Assembly: GCF_009905375.1 (NCBI RefSeq) | Contig: NC_133657.1 | Coordinates: 42,892,192-42,956,191 of the forward strand | Source: Apium graveolens | Taxonomy: Eukaryota > Streptophyta > Magnoliopsida > Apiales > Apiaceae | Direction: 5' to 3' | DNA length: 64,000 nucleotides | In this document: piece after piece, positions 56,966 through 64,000 of the stretch | How the letters are laid out: every line of letters begins with the position of its first letter | How positions within the stretch are numbered: position 1 is the first letter of the stretch | Translations under genes and position numbers: made by a program | The notes under the pieces: model-generated | What the model was told of the DNA's origin: nothing | The model's input: only the letters and a program-made list of their open reading frames with translations | The model's database searches: none

Positions 56966-57825
56966 ATGGTTAGAGTGACTACCAGAGGTAGGATTGGCCG
57001 GTCACTACTGGAGGTTCGTTCAAGTTTGTAAAGATAGTAGCCCCTTTAACGCGTCTTACTCGTAAGACTGAGAAGTTTGAATAGACAGAGAAATGCGAGA
57101 ACAACTTTTAAGAACGGAAGCAAAGGTTGGTGACGGCCCCTATGATGGCGTTGCCGGATGGAAAAGGAGATTTTGTGATGTGTAGTGACGCTTCACATAA
57201 GGAATTAGGGTGCTTCTTATACAACACAACAAGGTAATCGCGTACGCGTCAAGACAATTAAGGGAATATAAAATTCGATATCCCCACCCATGAGCTTGGG
57301 CTCGTGGCAATAGTTTTGCCCTAAAGATTGGAGGCACTACTTGTATGGAGAGAAATTCGAGATTTACACAAGCCATAAGTGCTTTAGTGCATTTTCACGC
57401 AGAAAGAGCTCAACATGCGCCAGAGGAGGTGGTTAAAGCTAATCAAGGATTACGATTATGAGATTCTTTATCATCCCGAGAAAGCCAAAATGGTGGCTAA
57501 TGCCCTTAGTATAAAGGAGAGACTCAAGATGAAAATGTCTTTGGGAGAGTTGATAAGAGATTTTGAGAAAATGGAAATAGAAGTGAAGGTAACCGGAGCC
57601 GGTACCGAAACGCTGTTGGAGATTGCAATACAGCCCGAATTATCGAAAAATATCATATTGTGCCAAGAAAAAGTGATGAATGAAGGCAGAGAGTCAATGA
57701 CTGGAGAAGAGATTAATACCAAGAAAGATGATAAGGGAATAACGAGGTATTCCTACAGAATTTGGGTTCCAAACGTTTAAGAGCTTAAGGACTGGATATT
57801 AGATGAAATCCATAGCTCGAGGAAT
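56965..57825 (+). pseudogene. pol: misplaced RT end-RNase H-integrase N-terminus segment in Tekay-2
   Basis: In order: RT connection (GLAGHYWRFVQ near 56990; LTRLTRKTEKFE near 57050), RNase H (CSDASHKE near 57185; MRQRRWLKLIKDYDYEI near 57415), and the integrase N-terminal region (KMVANALSIKERL, then [10 protein letters not shown], ending HSSR near 57822). It lies before gag, which starts right after it. It is better preserved than the rest of this element (121-codon open frame 57415-57780), and a second decayed RNase H/integrase border occurs at about 59840-59910. Confidence 0.8.
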
Positions 57826-58510
57826 AAGATTTAGGGCAAACCCCGAATGTGATAGTTAGGGAGGTTGCCATTAAGAAAGAAGGAGCCCATTACATAATGA
57901 AGTGGAAAATAATGATTTTAACGTATAAGATAACCCCAAGTATGGGAGAAGGATGAAACATTTCATACTAAGGAAACAGAAAGTCGGGTAAGGAAAGGAG
58001 AACCGAGACGGTACTCCTATACGGCAATTCATGGACCTGTCTAAAGAGAACTTAGACTATTATCCCCAACCACCACCCTGAGGAGACAGTGCGATGGGAA
58101 ATTCTTTCAGGACCTTTAAGTCGCTAAGCTCTCAGAGTTCCAAGGAACAAGCGAACCCAGTAGAGGCGAGAGCCTGGCTAAAGGAAATATAGGAATCATT
58201 TGAGATTCTAAATGATGGACGAATCACAAAAGACTATTTTTGTCACTTACCCTCCTAAGAGAGAGGCCACCCGCTGGTGAAAGACCAAGAAAGGCACGGA
58301 GCTAGAGGTTAGAATAAACTGATTAAAGTTCAGTCAATTGTTTTTGGGAAAGTAATTCCCAAGTTTATGGAGATAGTGTAAAAGCTTTAGAGCCAGAACA
58401 AAAGCGGACGAGCATGATGAATTATGAATCTAAGTTGTAAAAGTTATCAAGATTCGTTCTGAGGACACGAATCCAGAATGACGGGATGGTTGAAATCAAT
58501 GCTTATGTTG
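57825..58510 (+). pseudogene. gag: Tekay-2 gag remnant
   Basis: RANP-like sequence near 57835 marks the gag start. NSFRTFKSL near 58105, [12 protein letters not shown] near 58160 and ESFEIL follow, homologous to Tekay-1 Gag, with many stops and shifts. Confidence 0.75.
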
Positions 58511-61341
58511 TGTTGGTTCATGTAATGGTTGTAATAGAAACAAAAATAAAAGACTGAAAAGGGAAGGAATATAAAGGGATATAAAGGAAATAGAGTTGAG
58601 AAGTGATAAGGGAGTTAGGTATGGGAAACCCTAAGAAACCCTTAGCAATAAATATAGAGAAGTGTGTCATCATCAGTTCGATGGTGACTGATCATGAGAT
58701 AAAGTCAAGGTTGAAGGCGTACGTGATACGTTTAATTAATCCCCTTTAAGTTGAGAGTATTCGATGAAACTTTGAGGTAGACCGATGGATTAATAAGGAA
58801 AAACGAATGGACTGAGGAGACATGATAACAAGAAATTAGGAAAATGGGATGAAGGAAGTGACCTTTAAGAAGGTGAAGTGTATATAAGACCTGTGACTTG
58901 ATACCCAGAGAGGATGACACCAGGTATAAAAGATATCCCAGCGTTGAGATGACTGTTAAGATAAATAAAAGAGGTAAATGAGTAGTTAGAACAAAAAGGT
59001 TCACGTTGAACATGTCCAATATCTTCTAGAACATCCCTGTTATCATTACTGAATCAGGAAAGAAAAGCGGATAACCGTTGTTATCTTTTGGAGGCCATAT
59101 TGATTGACCTCATTTTGAATACAGATGTTATTGTGAAATTAGGCATATACTATCGAGGTGGGAATGATTGAATAAGACACTCTTATTAGGGATATATGAC
59201 TTGATTTATCCATGGAAGGATGCATGTACCTTTTTAAAGGTGGAATTAAGGATAGAACATCGGTAACTTAAAATGAATCCTAGGGGAATGCATAAAGGTT
59301 GGCATTTCACCCTTAATAGGGATAATATGAGTTTTGATAGTATGAATTAGAAAGGATTAAGGTAACAACAACCTTTAAGGATCGGTGGATAAATTTTTCA
59401 GAAGTATGTAGACAATGATTCTGGTATTAGTAAATGGTATCTTGATATGCCCTGTGCCTAGGGTGTACCTGATGAAGGATTTAAGGATAACCTTAGAGGT
59501 TCTACAAGGAAAAAGGTAATATTCAAAGTTCTCAAGAATAGAAATTTTGATAAATAAAATATGACATAATTATAATAATGCCAGGTGGGCACGTGTTGAA
59601 CCATAAAAAAGTATAGATCGACCCAATGAAGGTCGAGATTGGTGAAAACGAGAAGGACCCAAGATAAGAGACGTCCTAAGTATGATCGAGAGTCAGTCGT
59701 GACAATGTTCACATCTAAAGACTAAGGCAATGACTTATGGAAAAATGGTGATTTTTTTTTCTTCTTCTCACCAGGATTTAAGAAAAGCATTTTCACATAA
59801 GCAGTGATTGAAATGAGGTAGAAAATTTAGTTGGAGGTGGTTAAAATGACATTGATTGTAAGGAAATTTTACTATCAGGAAAGGCCAAAGAGGTGGCCGA
59901 CACTTTAAATGTAAGAGGATAATTATAGGCGCTCGTGCCAGAGGAATACAATGATTATGGTTAAAGCCGTGAAGATTGTATTATGGGTTGAAAGACTGAC
60001 ATTCCTTCTGATGATTGTGTGATACTCAACCGTGATAGTAGTTTGGTAAAGATTTAATTTATGATATCGCCGTGAGCGGGCTATCTATCTTATAAGGTCA
60101 TATCTTGAGATAAGCCAGGACCATGTTACGAAAGGACTAAATGAACCTTTGAGCTTCATGTCTCCTAATAAAGACATATGGTTAATAATGGTATTAACCT
60201 GCTATCGTTGCTTTTATTGAAACTCTTCTGCAATTTTATCTGCTTAATGTCATATGTACGCCAAGTTCAGGAGTGTTCTTCATGAATCATGGAATGGTGA
60301 TTATGTTGCTTCCTTAGAAGAATTCGATACGATATGTATGGACTCCGTATGGTTAGCTATTAAGATTTCATTGAAAATGAATGACTACAGTAGGTCAGTG
60401 GTGGACCATAGTAATGCAACAATGATTCTGCGAGTAATGAGCCGATTACAACCGTGAGAGTTGTTTTGGAATGGATGTTGAGATTGAGTACCCCTAATGG
60501 GGTTGTGTTGATATATAAGTTATCATTGATAGACTACCTAATGGAGTATTTACATATTATATATTTATTCCCTTTTATGAAAAGAGAGTCGTATTACTAT
60601 ACGAGGAAGGTTGCGGTGCAAGCATAGAATTCTAGTAACGATGATGTCTAGAATGAGATCCAAGATTCGATTTTCGATGTCAAGGGAGTTTCAAAGGTGA
60701 TTGTGTATAAGCTCGAGGAAGAGCATGGGTCCATAGAATGATGGACGGAATATAAAAAATATTTAAGCATGTGAAATGCGATACGATAATACTGGATACT
60801 GATATAGATACATATGTTTTGTTCTCCTATGACAAACCTCTATAGTTCAGAGGTAGATTCTAAGCCAGATATTTGTGGCAGTATTATTTCATATACAATC
60901 TCTTCAATTCGTTCTTTTCTCTCCTTTTCATTTTGTATAAGCTGTGAAGAACAACCCTTCCAGAAAGGGGATGTATTGCCGAATGACTATCTATCTGTGT
61001 GATAGAAGCCTAGTAGGATACCACATGTTGTTTAATTGCTTGTCAAGTACTAAAGGCTGGCCACCTTCTGTACTAACTATGCAGTAGAACGAGTGTTCAT
61101 CATCATAGTGATCTCTCAATAATTTATTTTACTTCTACACGAAGGACCAAGCTTTCGAAGATGGAGGCAGCTAGAGATGAAGTGGTACCAAGTACGGTGG
61201 TATTCGGAATGGAAACGCATTCGTGATACTAAGGTTGACACGGTTATTAAAAGGTTATAGTATACTAACGAGAAAAAGTGTAACCAGTATAGTATTATGT
61301 ACGGAAGATAGTAACGATTACGAACTGGAAAAGAGTGGGTA
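58511..61341 (+). pseudogene. heavily decayed pol region of Tekay-2
   Basis: Only scattered similarity to Tekay-1 pol is visible. A degenerate RT active-site region lies near 59380-59450 (VLVNGILIC in place of a [12 protein letters not shown] stretch). GKAKEVADTL near 59870 is the RNase H/integrase border. No long ORF. The short frames (60254-60457, 60814-61002) are not recognised. Confidence 0.5.
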
Positions 61342-62092
61342 TTGAGAAGCAAAAGCTATAACGCTAGAAGCTATGATGAGAGTCTGTGCGATAGACTTGA
61401 AAGAATTTGGAATGATCACTTAGCACGTATCGAGTTTTCTTACAACGATAGATGGTATGTCAATATCGAGATGTCGCCTTATGAGATCCTTGAGGGAAGA
61501 CAATGTCGATCTCCCTTATGTTAGGATGAAGTTGTAGAGTGCAAGGTGCTCGGACCTGCAGTAGTCCAAGGGACCAGGGATATAATAGATCTAATCAGAG
61601 GACGGCTGGTAGTAGCCCAAGATGGACATAAGAAGTATGTTGAATTGACACAAAAGGACAAAGAATAGGAAGTAGGGGACCTATTGCTGTTATAGGTATT
61701 CCCTTGGAAAGGATTAATGAGGTTCGGAAAGAAAGGGAAACTAAGCTCAAGATACATTGGACCCTTGGATATATTAAGACGTATTTGGAAGTTCATATGA
61801 GCTAGCCCTACCCCCGAACATGTAGCAAGTTCATAACGTGTTCCACGTATTAATATTAAGAAAGTGTAATCTGGATGCCAGACAATAGGGGCATATGAGC
61901 GCATAGACATGCAACCAGATCTGACTTACGTGGAAAAAACCAGTAAAGATTATAGATAAGAAGGAACAGGCGCTTCAGAACAAAGTGATCAAGCTAGTCA
62001 GAGTGCTATGACAGAATCATAATGTGGAGGAATCAACTTGGGAACTAGAGAGCACAATGCTAGAAAAGTACCCCCATTTGTTTTTTATTTGA
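61342..62092 (+). pseudogene. pol: Tekay-2 integrase C-terminus and chromodomain remnant
   Basis: DRLERIWNDHLARIEFSYND, MSPYEILEGRQCRSPL, RDIIDLIRGRLVVAQD and LESTMLEKYPHLFF align with the Tekay-1 integrase end and chromodomain. There are several stops, for example after RSPLC. Confidence 0.85.
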
Positions 62093-62109
62093 TTCCGGGA
62101 CGGAATCCT

Positions 62110-62125
62110 TTTAAGGAAGGGAGAT
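62110..62125 (+). other. Tekay-2 polypurine tract
   Basis: TTTTAAGGAAGGGAGAT precedes the 3' LTR and matches the Tekay-1 PPT. Confidence 0.85.
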
Positions 62126-64000
62126 TGTAATAACCCCAAAATTTTGGACTTTTTGTAACCCTTATGAATAGTGATTTTGCTGATTATGCTGAATAAGAAA
62201 ACTTTTCATGCCACACTTTGTAGGGGTTCTTTTATTGTTATTTTGAGATCTTATTAGTACTCTATATGGTATATAAGTGTATGTAAAGATCGTTAGAATC
62301 CAAGTTTGAGCACTTTAATTTTTCCCGAAAATCCACCAGATACCGAAAGGATTGAGTATAAGGTAACAGGATAAAAAGGATTTAAATTCAAGGATTATAA
62401 GAGAGGATCATAAAATGAATATAATGTATTGAGAAAGGTTAATGAAACCCAAGTAATAAGATCCCGGGTATGATCCCAAAAACGATAAACGAAAATGAAG
62501 TTAAGCGAACCGTATAACATATCAGCGATCATTAGCCAAGTAATTAGGAGTTAATCAAAGAGGTTAGTGATGATGATGTCATCACACCAACAAGAAGAAG
62601 ACAAGTGTGGGAAGATGACATAAGAGGATGACATAAGCATGACACAATGGGAAGGAATTGTTGGTTGATTATAAGCCACACAAAATTTACCATGGTAACA
62701 ATTCAAATAATCACAAAAATCAAAAGCAACCAAAGCAAACACATTTTCTTCTTCCCCCGTCTTTTTGCCTCATCTTTTTGAAGAAAAGCAAGGAAGAAAA
62801 TTCCAAAACCCAATCTCCACTTAATCATAATTCAAGAGGTTTATTTCTTTAGCTTCCATAATTCATAACTTAGATGGGCCATAAGTTTAAGCTCAAGATT
62901 CCATGTTTAACATAGCTAATCAATTCATCAAAGTTCTTGGTGAATAGTGTTTTCAAGAAACTAACGTTGTGTTTTCTTATGTTTTCTTCAAGATCCCAGC
63001 TTAGTAGAGATAGTTAGTGGTTATTTAAGGCTTCCTAACTGATTCTCCACTCTCCAAGGAAGGTATAACTTCTCAAACCCTTAGTCTTAAGTTTTGTTGG
63101 TTTGGATTTCATAATGTTTAGATGATGGGTTAGTGTAATGGGTGTGTACTCATGTTTAGAGCTTTGTTTAGTAAGTGGTTTTGTTGATTTTGGAGTTAGG
63201 AGTGATACTTGTTGGATTTGATGTTCTTGGTCACATTTTGACTTGGTTTAGATGAATAACTTGAGATCTTGAGTTATAGTTAAATGATCTTGTATTATGG
63301 TTGAATGATGGTGGAATGGTGTTGATTGGTGGTGGTTTGATGTTGAATTGATTTGGTAAAAATTTGGGAATTTCTAAGTTATAGCCGTCGTAATGCCCAA
63401 TTTTCCTTAGACTGTTTTGTGCTTAACTTTTTCACCCGAACACTCACTGCCATGAACTGACCATTACCATGTTTAGATATTTCATGTTACGAGCTTCATT
63501 TTGATATGTGGTTCGCTTGAATCCGATGTACGGTTTAGGAGAAACGACCGTTTTAAGTAACGGCATTTCGCGAACGAACCATTACCCCTCGCCTTACCTT
63601 GAAACCTTGGTTAAGGCCCTTAAATGACTAATTGGAGTATGAAACAATTATATGAAGTGGATTAGGCAGTTGATAGAGTACTCGCGAAAGAATTGCCTTA
63701 TAATCCTTAATGGTTAATTTATTAAAAATGGTGGAGCCGAGGGTACTCGAGCGACTTAAGTGAATCGTTAAGGGTATAAGCGACCATAAGAGAACGTTAG
63801 AGTCTAATTGGTTAAAGTCTAGATTCTTAAGCGACTTTGGTTTAATTCTGAATTATGTTGTTGTTCATAGGTTATTGGACCCACTCTAAGCTTAAGTCTA
63901 TCCGGGAACACTCAGGCAATATTTCTACCCGTTATACTGTTGTTGTGATGTAAATATATGTATATGCATTATCTTGTGATATATGCATAATTGTTATTAG
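62126..64000 (+). repeat. Tekay-2 3' LTR, cut by the window end
   Basis: It starts TGTAATAACCCC and follows the 5' LTR from 52470 over the visible 1875 bp, including the GTTTCGCGAACG-like block near 63565 (one G changed to A in GGCATTTCGCG). No gene. Confidence 0.92.

Larger units (their letters stand above)
52470..64000 (+). mobile_element. decayed Tekay/Del-like chromovirus (Tekay-2), continues past the window
   Basis: 5' LTR 52470-56547, PBS 56552-56564, internal region 56548-62125, PPT about 62110-62125, 3' LTR from 62126. The LTR ends (TGTAATAACCCC, GTGTTACA) and leader match Tekay-1. The internal region of 5.6 kb is full of stops. It has an extra RT-RNase H-integrase segment placed before gag. 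The LTRs are similar over the visible 1875 bp with a few percent differences. The flanking duplication cannot be checked (left flank ATGAG). Confidence 0.88.

Overview
This window is plant nuclear DNA made almost entirely of transposable elements; I see no host gene, tRNA or rRNA. The elements are Ty1/copia (including SIRE-type) and Ty3/gypsy (chromovirus Tekay/Del-type and Tat/Retand-type) retrotransposons, plus a hAT-like and a CACTA-like DNA transposon. This, the AT-rich background and the multi-level nesting point to a flowering plant with a large genome. A eudicot is my guess; I cannot name the species.

Left part (1-22,100). A non-autonomous hAT element (9-923, 8-bp target duplication) sits in a gypsy LTR fragment that ends at 2420. 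That LTR interrupts a minus-strand SIRE-type copia element (2421-5761: broken gag, PBS and 5' LTR). The SIRE element in turn lies in another gypsy LTR fragment (5762 to about 7915). Next is a 13.9-kb minus-strand Tekay/Del chromovirus (8122-22020) with LTRs of about 3.9 kb, PBS, PPT, gag-PR-RT-RH, integrase with chromodomain, and an extra acidic ORF before gag.

Middle part (22,102-51,493) is a four-level nest. A decayed minus-strand Ty1/copia element is split by a plus-strand gypsy solo LTR (24,577-47,217, duplication CTCCA). That LTR is split by a minus-strand SIRE-type element truncated after protease (27,948-46,223, duplication TCAAG). The SIRE element's 5' LTR is split by a young Tat/Retand element (34,724-45,613, duplication ATTGT; its two 550-bp LTRs differ at 4 sites). 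The Tat element has a dual RNase H and, on the opposite strand, an intron-containing ORF with its own TATA box and polyadenylation signals.

Right part (51,494-64,000). A CACTA-like end interrupts the copia 5' LTR and is followed by a TACTGTTCACGAG-type repeat and a broken gypsy gag. A second Tekay-like element, on the plus strand (52,470 to beyond the window), is inserted in that gag. It is decayed and carries an extra, better preserved RT-RH-integrase segment upstream of its own gag.

The main observations are: the spliced antisense ORF in the Tat element; the pre-gag acidic ORF with tandem SUMO-interaction-like motifs; a conserved GCTCAC...CAG block with a micro-ORF in several unrelated LTRs; and a short motif shared between the LTR and gag of the SIRE element.
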